DNA from: Slackia equolifaciens | GTDB taxonomy: Bacteria; Actinomycetota; Coriobacteriia; Coriobacteriales; Eggerthellaceae | DNA length: 64,000 bases | NCBI RefSeq assembly: GCF_003725995.1 | Contig: NZ_QIBX01000011.1 | Coordinates: 23,353 to 87,352 of the forward strand | Reading direction: 5' to 3' | Shown: positions 51,514 to 60,356 of the stretch, piece after piece | Position numbering within the stretch: the first letter of the stretch is position 1 | How the letters are laid out: every line of letters begins with the position of its first letter | Translations under genes and position numbers: made by a program | The notes under the pieces: model-generated | What the model saw: the letters and a program-made list of their open reading frames with translations, nothing else | Database searches by the model: none | Told to the model about the DNA's origin: nothing

Positions 51514-52371
51514 TTAGTCCTCGATAATCTCCTCGTTTTCCTCAACGTATTCGTACTCCATATCGGCATGAACACCCAGCCAATCAAGAGCGTCCTCAAT
51601 CACGGCATCCTTGTCGAACTCGTTGAAAATCTCATGGTACAGGCCGGCATAGATGCGCAGGCTCTTATCATCGGAGGCAATCTCGTCAAAGAACTGCAGG
51701 CTGTCCTTGGGGTCGACCAGGCCGTCGGAGCCGCCATGCAAAATGAGCACCGGGTCGGTAAAGCGACCGGCGTTCTCCTTCATCCACGCATGCCCCTTGG
51801 AAAGGTTGCGGAACAGACCCAACGAGATTTCCTTCTCCACGTACGGATCGTCCACGTAGGCCTGCACGACCGCGGGATCAGAGCACACGCCATCGCCCAG
51901 CTCGTTGGGCGTGTAGTCAAGATCGTCGCCCTCGGCGGCAGCGGCACCCGCGCCCAAGCCCTTGTTGTCACGCGTCCATGCGCCGGAAAGCACATAGCCG
52001 TCCACCTTGCCCGGGAACATATGGCCGTAGAGAGCAGAGCAATAGCCGCCCATGCTGTGACCGATGATGAACACGGGGATCTCGGGGTTCTCATCGATGG
52101 CACGATCAACCACCACGTCGGTGTCCTTCGCAATCTCGTCGAAGGAGCTGTAGTACACCTTCTGGCCGCCGCTGCGCCCATGGCCGCGATGGTCGAAGCG
52201 ATAGACCGAGTAGCCCTGTGCATTCAGGCGCGCGGTCAAGTAGTCGTAACGGCCCTGATGCTCACACAGGCCATGCACGATTACCACCGCAGCACGCGGC
52301 ATGGTCACCGCGTCGGTCTTGCCGTAAAGCTCGGTGCCGTCAAAGCTCTCGAACGTGTACTCTTCAGCCAT
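51514..52371 (-). CDS. Alpha/beta hydrolase, monoglyceride lipase/lysophospholipase type
   Basis: The start at 52371 (MAEEYTFESFDGTELYGK) has GAAAGG upstream. The 285-residue protein has VVIVHGLCEHQGRYDYLT, YRFDHRGHGRSGG, the nucleophile elbow GHSMGGYCSAL, ILHGGSDGLVDP for the catalytic Asp, and LYHEIFNE for the His. This is the hydrolase_4 (PldB/monoacylglycerol lipase) pattern. It probably cleaves lysolipids or monoglycerides. There is no signal peptide, and the last 15 residues are acidic. It has no operon partner. Confidence 0.92.
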   Translation of the reverse strand: MAEEYTFESFDGTELYGKTDAVTMPRAAVVIVHGLCEHQGRYDYLTARLNAQGYSVYRFDHRGHGRSGGQKVYYSSFDEIAKDTDVVVDRAIDENPEIPVFIIGHSMGGYCSALYGHMFPGKVDGYVLSGAWTRDNKGLGAGAAAAEGDDLDYTPNELGDGVCSDPAVVQAYVDDPYVEKEISLGLFRNLSKGHAWMKENAGRFTDPVLILHGGSDGLVDPKDSLQFFDEIASDDKSLRIYAGLYHEIFNEFDKDAVIEDALDWLGVHADMEYEYVEENEEIIED

Positions 52372-52688
52372 GGAAACGCCTTTCTCTCTGAGAGTTCGTC
52401 GCAGCAGCCGCCAAAGTAGGAGAGCCGCCGCAACCAAAGTCTTACGCGCGAGCGTTCAGGCCCCATGCCTTCGCAAACCCGGAACCGCCCACCCCGCGTT
52501 CGCTCGAATTATACCGCGCATCTAAGTCACGACAGCTGACGCAGCGGCCAACTTCCCAACCGTCGCGCCACGCGGCAGAATATGCGAGCGCAACAGCGTT
52601 TTTCAAGCCCGCCGCAACACCCGGCGCAACACTTGCCGCAAATTCAGAGCTCGGAGCAACGGCGCCCCACGCTGAGCTCATCGAACGC

Positions 52689-52877
52689 TTAGGCGGCTTT
52701 CGATGCTTTTCCCAACTTCTTCTTGGCAATCGCCTTGCCCTTGCCGCACTTCGGCTTAGAAAGCGGGCAGTGTTTACTGCAGCAAGGACACGTGAAATCA
52801 GCTAGATTGGCGGCTGCCTTCTTAATGGCCTTTTCCTTTTTCGAAGCGGCTTTTTTCGCTTTCTTCTCTTTCGCCAT
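52689..52877 (-). CDS. Small Lys-rich protein with Cys cluster
   Basis: The ATG at 52877 has AAGGGGAG upstream. The 62-residue protein is about one third Lys and has CPCCSKHCPLSKPKC in the middle, flanked by KKAASKKEKAIKK and AIAKKKLGKASKAA. Five cysteines in 15 residues suggest a zinc or iron-sulfur knuckle, and the tails would bind nucleic acid. I do not recognise the family. The AT-rich upstream region (52915-52950) is a likely promoter zone. Confidence 0.65.
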   Translation of the reverse strand: MAKEKKAKKAASKKEKAIKKAAANLADFTCPCCSKHCPLSKPKCGKGKAIAKKKLGKASKAA

Positions 52878-53131
52878 GATGCTCCCCTTTTCTCGTTTTG
52901 GGTGCATCATACCTTATATATGATACTAAGTTAGTAACATATAACTTTTCCATAGGCGAATGGATGAACGCTGCAGAATCGGCTAATCGTTATCCCGCCT
53001 GAGCGCCATCCTGCCCGAGCGTCATCCAGTCCCACCACCCCGCCCGAAGGCGACAAGCCGGCGAAGCAGGTGACTGCCTTGAAATGTAGCGCCCGACATT
53101 GGGGTTGAAAGTTCCATGTACAACCCGAATA

Positions 53132-53350
53132 GCGAAAAACGCCAGTTTTTCGAGTTATGAACTACGCGTACACCGCTCCCTGGCAAACAACGAACGCCCC
53201 TCGATTACACACTCCTTTGACCTGGGATTATGTAGCATCCCTAAACGAGAACCGTATCGATTAGAGCATCGAACCACCACGAGACCACAGAATCATCGGT
53301 AAATTGCACGCTGTCGAGTTCATAAATCGACAATAGTGGCGTTTTTTCCC
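53132..53350. repeat. Palindromic element 7
   Basis: The left arm 53132-53163 (GCGAAAAACGCCAG, then CGAGTTATGAACT) faces an inverted right arm at 53317-53350, imperfect over about 32 bases. TGACCTGG is at 53218-53225. It fills the gap between the small Cys protein and the dms operon end (52878-53379). Confidence 0.75.
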
Positions 53351-53379
53351 GAAACGATCGTACGCGGAGCTCACAAACG

Positions 53380-54102
53380 TTAATTCCTGGCGCCCAAAAC
53401 GTCCGCATTCCCAGCGGACGCCCCCGCATCCAACCCCCTGCAATCACGAACATGGCGCACAATGCGAAGAACTGCGTAGACGATTCCCAGCATGAGGTAG
53501 ATTGCTACAACCAGCTGCGTTTCGGCCCTGCCCGCTAACACCGACGGCAAGAGGAAGAGCAACAGATGCACAAACATCAATCCAAAAAAGACGTACGAGC
53601 TCCTCTGCACGCGCTTCCATGTTGCGGGGCTCATGCCATGCCTCACCACAAGGAAAGACGTAACAAACAGCATGAGCCCGACAACTACAAGGAGCATAGC
53701 GAGAACGAGCGAAACCGCCACATTATTGAAATCGGAAAGAACATTACTTGCGAGATACGATCGTGCATAAAACGCAATATGCGGCACCAACATGATGCAA
53801 CCCGCTATAGATAGTTGCCTGCGAATGGGTCCCAACATATCTCGAAGCCTCGAAACCTGGGGCAACACACCGATGTACATTACAACAGTAATAAGAGCAA
53901 AGCCCAACGTTCCACGCTGCATTACTTTCAAAAACGTCGCATACCAGTAATTGACGCGCAAATCCGGGGCAACAAAAGAAGCAAAGTAAACCGCGCACAG
54001 CGCCAGAGCCACAAGATAGAATGCCCCAGGATGCTTACGAATCGCAGTATGGAATAGGATAGAAACCACTAGCACCAGGAGCAACGCAACAAGAACTCGC
54101 AT
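53380..54102 (-). CDS. Ferric-reductase-like membrane protein, candidate quinol dehydrogenase anchor
   Basis: The start at 54102 (MRVLVALLLVLV) has AAGGAG upstream. The 240-residue protein has six or seven hydrophobic helices with His and Arg at helix ends (FHTAIRKHPGAFYLVA, VPHIAFYARSYL, FLVVRHGMSPATWKRVQRSSYVFFGLMFVHLLLF), a pattern of ferric reductase/MsrQ-type cytochrome b domains. It lies 190 bases after dmsB, where DmsC would normally be, so it may pass electrons from menaquinol to the DmsAB-like enzyme. That role is inferred from position. Confidence 0.65.
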   Translation of the reverse strand: MRVLVALLLVLVVSILFHTAIRKHPGAFYLVALALCAVYFASFVAPDLRVNYWYATFLKVMQRGTLGFALITVVMYIGVLPQVSRLRDMLGPIRRQLSIAGCIMLVPHIAFYARSYLASNVLSDFNNVAVSLVLAMLLVVVGLMLFVTSFLVVRHGMSPATWKRVQRSSYVFFGLMFVHLLLFLLPSVLAGRAETQLVVAIYLMLGIVYAVLRIVRHVRDCRGLDAGASAGNADVLGARN

Positions 54103-54292
54103 GAAGCACTCCTTACAGTCTAAACGACATATGAGGGCATTGGCAAACGCAATCGGCATCTTTAATGATTGCGGCCGAGACAGAAACCCGCCTCGGCCGC
54201 ACAGGAGGGGAAGACGACGAACGCGCTAAAGGAGGGAGGGGATGCGCAGTTGCGACTAAGTCAACATCACAATTGCCGTCTCAATACAAGGT

Positions 54293-54901
54293 TTATGCGC
54301 CGGCAGCGTCAATGACGTCCTGATTAATTTCGATGGGCGTATCAAGCACCTCTTCGGCGGTATCATCCGGCTCCTCAACAAGCAACGGATCGACGGTAAT
54401 AACGAAATTCGGTTTCGTTCCCGAGTTTTCGTCGGAAACGATATCTGCCTGATGAGTGCTTTGCAGTTCTTCCATCTCGCCAGCAGCAATGTTCATGCCG
54501 GGGCATGCAGCAACACATGCGGGCAAAAGCCCCTGCTCCTGACGATCAATGCACATATCACATTTGAACACCTTGCTCGTTTCCTCGTCATAAAACGGAG
54601 CATTATAAGGGCATGCCTCTATACAAGTCTTGCATCCAATGCACAGCTCATGGTCCTGCTGAACAACGCCATTGTCCAGCTTTGTATACGCGCCAACAGG
54701 ACAATTTGCCATACACGCAGGTGATTCGCAATGGTTGCAAGCCATAGACAGGAACGAAACCGCCAAGGGCTCGTTCTGCTTAATCTCAACCACATGACGT
54801 AACTGAACGCCTTTGCCGAGCTGCTTTTCGCTCTTGCACGCAATCGAACATGTCTTGCAGCCATAGCAATCCTTATTGTTCATCCAAAATCCGAGCGCCA
54901 T
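54293..54901 (-). CDS. DmsB-like four-cluster ferredoxin subunit
   Basis: The 202-residue protein has four ferredoxin motifs: CYGCKTCSIAC, CNHCESPACMANCP, CIGCKTCIEACP, and CDMC with CVAACP. This matches electron-transfer subunits of the DMSO reductase family. The ATG follows GGAGG and begins 4 bases after the catalytic gene. The last 55 residues (SGTKPNFVITVDPLLVEEPDD) are acidic and extend beyond typical DmsB. Confidence 0.9.
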   Translation of the reverse strand: MALGFWMNNKDCYGCKTCSIACKSEKQLGKGVQLRHVVEIKQNEPLAVSFLSMACNHCESPACMANCPVGAYTKLDNGVVQQDHELCIGCKTCIEACPYNAPFYDEETSKVFKCDMCIDRQEQGLLPACVAACPGMNIAAGEMEELQSTHQADIVSDENSGTKPNFVITVDPLLVEEPDDTAEEVLDTPIEINQDVIDAAGA

Positions 54902-54905
54902 GGTG

Positions 54906-57260
54906 CTATGCCTCCTTTTTCAGCTCAACGAGCGTATTATTGCAACAATGCGTACCGCCCAAGGTCTTCCATTTGTCGTTGGTCACATAGCTGCTAGAGC
55001 CACCTTGCTGCTCCCACCAGCCATTCTGCAAGCCCACGACACCCTTCTTGATCCGGTCGCACACCTCGGCAACACCGTGATGCTCGCCACGGTCGTTCAC
55101 TACAAACACCGCATCCCCATTAGCAATGCCGCGCTCATCCGCATCTTCCTGATTGATGAGAATCACAGGACGCTTATCGTAAACCTCATCCATCCATTCA
55201 AGATTGTTAAACGTAGAGTGCACGCCTCGATACGTCTTGCGTTGAACGGCGAAAAGCGGGTACTTGGAGGCCAGCTCATTATCGTTTCGCGAATCCTCCT
55301 CTGCTCGTTCGTAGCTTGCAATGGGATTGAAGCCCTCATCTTTCCAAGCGCGAACCCAGAATTCTGCTTTCTGGGATGCAGTCAAGAAGATGCCGTCCTT
55401 GTAGGGGATGTAATCCTGACCCACAACGTCAATGGCCTTTTCTTCAACAAGCTGATCGTAGCTCAATCCAGCGGGCTCAACCACTTTCTGAATCATTTCG
55501 CTCATAGGCTTGCTGAAAGCATCGCCAAACCCAAATCGATTTGCAAGTTCAGCAAAAATATCAAAATCACTCTTGACCTCACCAGGACCGTTGACGGCCT
55601 TTTCGCACAATTGGATCCAATGACTACGATGATTCGCAAGCACATCTTCGTGCTCAAATTGTCCAGCGACAGGCAACAAGAGATCAGCATAGAGGCCAGT
55701 GGACGTGAGATATTGATCCACTACCACAACAAACGGAATCTTCTCGAGAGCCTTTTTCACCATATTGGTATTGGGCCACTGCGTCATAGGATTGCCCGTC
55801 ATCGACCAAAAGACATTAACCTTCAGAGGGTCTTCGTTAAGCACGGACTCACCGAATTTAAATCGCGGAATTGAAGGTGCAGGATTTGCCACCTCGGGAA
55901 CATCGATGGGATTGCCCACTACGACTTCATTAATTCCGCCAGCGTCGCTAATGCCATCGCCCTCATGCCCAACATGGCCGCAAAGTGCAGCCAGATACAA
56001 TTGGGTCGCAACGGCATATGTTCCGTTTTCCGTACGCATGAAGCCGCCCATGTTCTGGATTATCATGGCCTTGTCAGCTTCGGCGTATTCACGAGCAAGC
56101 GTAGCAATAACATCTGCTGCGACGCCACACTCTTTCTCGGCCGCATCGAGTGTCCAAGGCTCTGCCTCAGCATAAATAAGCTCAAATTCGGTATTGTATT
56201 TATCGGCAGCCGAAGTGCCATCGAGCACAAGCGCTGCCTCGATTCCCTCTTGGTCGTGTCGCACTATCTCGCCGCTCACTGTGTCGAACACGACGAACGA
56301 AGCCGGGTCGTTAGCATCCTGCAGAACAGGCTCGCCAGTCTCTTTGCTCACCAAGCATGGAGCACAAGTGTGGGCAAGGGCGTACTCCTTGTCATACAGC
56401 TCTTCGTCGATTACAACCTTGAGCATCGCCAGGGTCATAGCGGCATCCGTCCCGGGATAGGGATCAATCCACTGCGACGCCTTAGAGGCTGATTCCGAAA
56501 AGATGGGGTCAATTACAACCACCTTGCCGCCGTTTGCCACAACCTTCTCGAAGCGTTGGTGATATCCACGTTTCGAAATTGCGGGATTGGTACCCCAGAT
56601 GATTACATAATCGCTGTTCTCAATCTGATTGCGCGTGTCCAAAAACCGCTGCCCATAAATAGGAATTTGCGCAGCCGTCGTACCCGCACAACACAGCGAG
56701 CCAACCGTGGTGCTAGCGCCACCCAAGTGTGCGAAAAAGGCATTTGCAACCGGACCATGCATGGAGCCAAAATTACCGGATCCGGTCACGTAGCAAATGG
56801 ACTGCACGCCATCGGTGTCGATTGCCTCCTGGAACTTCTCCTGAATCAGATTAAACGCTTCGTCCCAGCTTATTTCTTCAAATTCCCCTGAGCCTTTTTC
56901 GCCGGTTCGCTTCATAGGCATAGACAAGCGATTGGGGTCGTTGACCATCTGGGAGCGAGCTATGCCGCACGCACATGCGGCGCAGTCGTTAAGCGAAGAC
57001 GACTCAACCTTAACCAATTTGCCGTCCACCACATACCCAATCAGATTGTGATGCTGGCATTCCGGCGGACACGTAGTATAGAACACTTCCGCATTCGCCA
57101 GCGGGTCTTCCGCAGCGTCTTCGCTTCCGCCGTTGCTCGAAGCTTGCGGCGAGCAGCTTGCGAGACCACCCACTGCCGCAACACCCGCAGTAGCAGCGGC
57201 GGCGCCAACAAACGCCCTACGAGACAAAGACGGCATGGTCTTTTCCGCAGATTTCTTCAT
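54906..57260 (-). CDS. DMSO-reductase-family molybdopterin oxidoreductase, lipid-anchored, incomplete N-terminal cluster motif
   Basis: The start at 57260 has GGAAGGAACG upstream. The 784-residue protein opens with a Tat signal (LSRRAFVGAA) followed by LASC, a lipobox. The cluster region reads CPPECQHHN with a later CAACACG, so the third Cys of CxxxCxxxC is replaced. Bis-MGD motifs follow (VGSLCCAGTTAA, DYVIIWGTNPAISKRG, GHVGHEGDGISDAGGINEV). The Cys pair in SLCCAG may supply the molybdenum ligand. Electron acceptors in this superfamily include DMSO, TMAO, thiosulfate, polysulfide and catechols. The substrate is not evident. The operon is next to a divergent two-component system. Confidence 0.88.
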   Translation of the reverse strand: MKKSAEKTMPSLSRRAFVGAAAATAGVAAVGGLASCSPQASSNGGSEDAAEDPLANAEVFYTTCPPECQHHNLIGYVVDGKLVKVESSSLNDCAACACGIARSQMVNDPNRLSMPMKRTGEKGSGEFEEISWDEAFNLIQEKFQEAIDTDGVQSICYVTGSGNFGSMHGPVANAFFAHLGGASTTVGSLCCAGTTAAQIPIYGQRFLDTRNQIENSDYVIIWGTNPAISKRGYHQRFEKVVANGGKVVVIDPIFSESASKASQWIDPYPGTDAAMTLAMLKVVIDEELYDKEYALAHTCAPCLVSKETGEPVLQDANDPASFVVFDTVSGEIVRHDQEGIEAALVLDGTSAADKYNTEFELIYAEAEPWTLDAAEKECGVAADVIATLAREYAEADKAMIIQNMGGFMRTENGTYAVATQLYLAALCGHVGHEGDGISDAGGINEVVVGNPIDVPEVANPAPSIPRFKFGESVLNEDPLKVNVFWSMTGNPMTQWPNTNMVKKALEKIPFVVVVDQYLTSTGLYADLLLPVAGQFEHEDVLANHRSHWIQLCEKAVNGPGEVKSDFDIFAELANRFGFGDAFSKPMSEMIQKVVEPAGLSYDQLVEEKAIDVVGQDYIPYKDGIFLTASQKAEFWVRAWKDEGFNPIASYERAEEDSRNDNELASKYPLFAVQRKTYRGVHSTFNNLEWMDEVYDKRPVILINQEDADERGIANGDAVFVVNDRGEHHGVAEVCDRIKKGVVGLQNGWWEQQGGSSSYVTNDKWKTLGGTHCCNNTLVELKKEA

Positions 57261-57674
57261 CGCGTTCCTTCCCCCTTCTTTCTTGTGCCTCGGGGGATCG
57301 GCGTAATACCGTGCGCGCTTCGAAGTGTGCCAATGAAGCAAACTGCCAGTCCGTGCGCGGCTTCACCTGACGCTCGATTGCGCATCATCGCTCGATGCAA
57401 TCGACTTTCGAATCCCCCTCATGCACAGATTCTCCATATTCGACCCTATCCATGCAATTTAATCCGCCCAAATTTTTCATGAACAAAGTATTCCAATTCA
57501 TAAAAAAGTATTACCATCTGCCATCGTCAACGGCATCAATGCATACCTGATGGATAATTTACCCATGAATGAAACCGCAGATTGAAGCTACGTTCCAGCA
57601 ATCAAAACCTGCGTTTCAAACACATAGAGGCGATTATTCATGACGAGGTTCCGCAAGCGGACGAGGGGGACGTC

Positions 57675-59423
57675 ATGCAGCAGAATACTTCCGATGTAAA
57701 GAAGCCTTTTCGCGGACTTCGCTTCAAATTTGCGGTCATTATCGGTGTGCTGGTTACCGTTCTGATGGTGGCAGACGCTTTCGTCAGTATCTACGTGCAA
57801 ACGCAGCAGGCTGAACGTGAAGCACTAGAGAAAGCAGAAGTTCTGGCGGACGAAATGCGCGCCGCCTGGGATTTCATCGATATGAATCAAGATGTCATCA
57901 ACCGAAACGAGGACGGAACATTTCGAACGAAAACACTCGTATGCGCCGTTGCCGCAAAATCCATTAGCACTCTTTTTACCTCAGGAACCGACTACACTAT
58001 ACGATTCACAAGCGAGACGCCCCGCCAAAAGGCCAATGCCCCAGATGGTTTTGAGCAAGAAGCATTCGACGCATTCAACGCAGATAGATCACTAGAATCA
58101 TATTGGGGCGTACAAATCGATGCAGAAACCGGAGAAAGCGTCTTTCGCTACGTGGAGCCGCTTGAAGTAACCGAGACGTGCCTGGAGTGCCACGGCAGCC
58201 CAAAGGGCGAGCTTGACCAATATGGATATGAAAAAGAAGGCATGCAGGTCGGCGATATAGGTGGAGCGATGTCCATCACCGAGCCCATGGACATCTACGA
58301 CACCGCCATCAGCGCATCGGTAGCACAGCAAGTCTTCATGATGCTCCTCATGCTTGCCATCGCCTGCGTGAGCATCTACGTTTTAGTCAATCGAATAATT
58401 CTGCGGCCCATCGACAAGCTCAGCTCCGCAGCAGAGCGCATAGAGCAGGGAAGCTTCGAAGGCATCCATGATATCGCACCCGAAGGGAAAACCGGGCCCG
58501 ACGAGTTAACGGAATTCGCACGCGACTTCGAACGCATGGCGCACCAGCTAGAATTGCTCTATACCAATCTCGAAAACGAGGTGACCAAACAAACCGATGA
58601 GCTCAAAGTTCTCAATGATCTGCTTCTTTATCAGAAAAGGGAACTTAAACTCGCACTAGATAAAATCAGCGAAGAGGCTGCATACAAAAACGAGTTTTTC
58701 GCCATCGTAAGCCATGAGCTTCGCACTCCCCTTACGTCCATTTTGGCGTTTGCCCGCATTCTCCAAGAAAGCACAGAGCTCGATGATAAAGCTCGATCTT
58801 CCATTATGGAGATAGAATCCAACGCCACCCTTTTGCTCAACCTCGTAAACAACATTCTTACTATCTCGAAAGCAGAAGCCCACAAAAACGAGCTTCTGCC
58901 TGAGCCCGTGGACTATGTTGACCTTATTGGCTTTATTCGCAAATCCCTCGAGCCCCTGGCCGCAAACAAAGATATAACGTTCACAACAAAGGCTGAATCC
59001 GATGTTCCCGTTTCTATGGCAGACTGGGAAAAGCTTCGTCGCATTGTTGAGAATCTTACGGATAACGCAATCAAGTACACCCATCGCGGCGGAAAGGTGG
59101 GAGTTCACGTTCACTTCGAGGAGAACCAGAGCCTCAACGGCTCCCCTGGAACCATAGTTATTGATGTCGCAGACGACGGAATGGGAATCGCCGAAGAAGA
59201 CCTAGCCGATATATTCGACCTCTACAAGCAAGCAGGGCAATCCGCCAATAGGCGCTACCGAGGCACCGGGCTGGGCCTTGCCGTAGTCAAGGAGCTTACC
59301 GAGCTGCATGGCGGGCGTGTTTCGGTTGTTTCCCAACGAAAACACGGCAGCACCTTTACTGTTGAGCTGCCTTATGTTCCCGTGGACGAAGAGGAGGAAG
59401 ACGATGAGGATTCTGCTTGTTGA
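57675..59423 (+). CDS. Sensor histidine kinase with extracellular c-haem (Tll0287-like/DUF3365) domain
   Basis: The start at 57675 (MQQNTSDVKKPFRG) has GAGGGGGA upstream; an ATG at 57582 is possible. The 582-residue protein has a membrane helix (about 17-40), an external DUF3365-type domain containing TCLECHGSPKGELDQYGYEKEG, a second helix, then HAMP, a HisKA with SHELRTPL, and HATPase motifs (NLTDNAIKYTHRGG, DDGMGI, RYRGTGLGLAVVKEL). The CxxCH would carry covalent haem c and sense redox state or a gas. The ccm genes in this window could load it. It is divergent from the dms-like operon, its likely target. Confidence 0.9.
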   Translation: MQQNTSDVKKPFRGLRFKFAVIIGVLVTVLMVADAFVSIYVQTQQAEREALEKAEVLADEMRAAWDFIDMNQDVINRNEDGTFRTKTLVCAVAAKSISTLFTSGTDYTIRFTSETPRQKANAPDGFEQEAFDAFNADRSLESYWGVQIDAETGESVFRYVEPLEVTETCLECHGSPKGELDQYGYEKEGMQVGDIGGAMSITEPMDIYDTAISASVAQQVFMMLLMLAIACVSIYVLVNRIILRPIDKLSSAAERIEQGSFEGIHDIAPEGKTGPDELTEFARDFERMAHQLELLYTNLENEVTKQTDELKVLNDLLLYQKRELKLALDKISEEAAYKNEFFAIVSHELRTPLTSILAFARILQESTELDDKARSSIMEIESNATLLLNLVNNILTISKAEAHKNELLPEPVDYVDLIGFIRKSLEPLAANKDITFTTKAESDVPVSMADWEKLRRIVENLTDNAIKYTHRGGKVGVHVHFEENQSLNGSPGTIVIDVADDGMGIAEEDLADIFDLYKQAGQSANRRYRGTGLGLAVVKELTELHGGRVSVVSQRKHGSTFTVELPYVPVDEEEEDDEDSAC

Positions 59424-60102
59424 CGACGAATCCAGCATCAAGAGACTCGTATCCGACCTTGTTTCCGATGCGGGATACGATTTTTCTTATGCAGAAGACG
59501 GGCTCGAAGCGCTTTCAATCGTTGAACGCGAGAATGTCGATCTCATCATAATGGATGTCATGATGCCCCATCTAGACGGTTTTTCTACCTGTCGAGAAAT
59601 CCGATCGAGAGGGCTTACCGTGCCCATCATCTTTTTGTCGGCAAAAGGCGACATCGTTGATAAAGGCATTGGCTTTCAGGCGGGCGGCGATGACTACATG
59701 GTCAAGCCTTTCGACCCCCGGGAACTCATGATGCATGTCGAAGCACACCTTCGCCGTACACAGATGGCCTCGATAGATGCCCGCCCTAAGTCAGAAACAA
59801 TATCCATCGGACGATTCGTTATCAATCTTAAGCAATACCGAGTTTCTAAAGACGGACAGCCCGTGAAGCTCACCTTGAAGGAGTTCAAAATCTTTAGCGC
59901 CCTAGCAGAAAACCCCGGCGTGGTTTTATCCAAGGACGAGCTCATCGAGCGGGCATGGGGGAAAGAATTCGTTGGCGAAACCTCCAGTATCACGGTGTTC
60001 ATTAAAAAACTGCGCAGCAAAATTGAGGATGATCCGTCAGATCCGCATATCATCCAAACCGTCTGGGGAGTCGGATATCGGCTTGAGCCCGAAGCGTGCT
60101 AG
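59404..60102 (+). CDS. OmpR/PhoB-family response regulator
   Basis: The start at 59404 overlaps the kinase gene by 20 bases, with GAGGAGG upstream. The 232-residue protein has a receiver domain (VDDES, phospho-acceptor Asp in IIMDVMMPH, conserved Lys in MVKPFDPREL) and a C-terminal winged helix (LTLKEFKIFSALAENPGVVLSKDELIERAWG, SSITVFIKKLRSKIEDDP, TVWGVGYRLE). It is the partner of the haem c kinase and probably controls the adjacent respiratory operon. Confidence 0.95.
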   Translation: MRILLVDDESSIKRLVSDLVSDAGYDFSYAEDGLEALSIVERENVDLIIMDVMMPHLDGFSTCREIRSRGLTVPIIFLSAKGDIVDKGIGFQAGGDDYMVKPFDPRELMMHVEAHLRRTQMASIDARPKSETISIGRFVINLKQYRVSKDGQPVKLTLKEFKIFSALAENPGVVLSKDELIERAWGKEFVGETSSITVFIKKLRSKIEDDPSDPHIIQTVWGVGYRLEPEAC

Positions 60103-60246
60103 ACCCTATTGCAACCAGCTCAAAACTTCTTCGAAGCACCGCCTCAAATACAGCAAGGACCAGAGGCGCCGGAAGGACCAAAAGCGCTGGCCAGAAACAT
60201 TTCAGGATCGTGTTCAAAGCCGAACAGCTGCTGCGCACGACACATG

Positions 60247-60296
60247 AAAATGCCTCCCGTATCATGCACTAATCGCAGGTCAAGATACGGGAGGCA
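60247..60296 (-). terminator. Terminator after the subtilisin-like gene
   Basis: A 13-bp perfect stem, TGCCTCCCGTATC (60251-60263) against 60284-60296, with a 20-base loop. On the minus strand it is followed by TTTTC. The loop contains CAGGTCA, as in the palindromic elements, so it may instead be a short member of that family. Confidence 0.6.
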
Positions 60297-60356
60297 ATCT
60301 ACCAAGAGCACGTTCGACGGCAGCACGGCAGCGCCAACCGGTGCGCAATTGAACGG

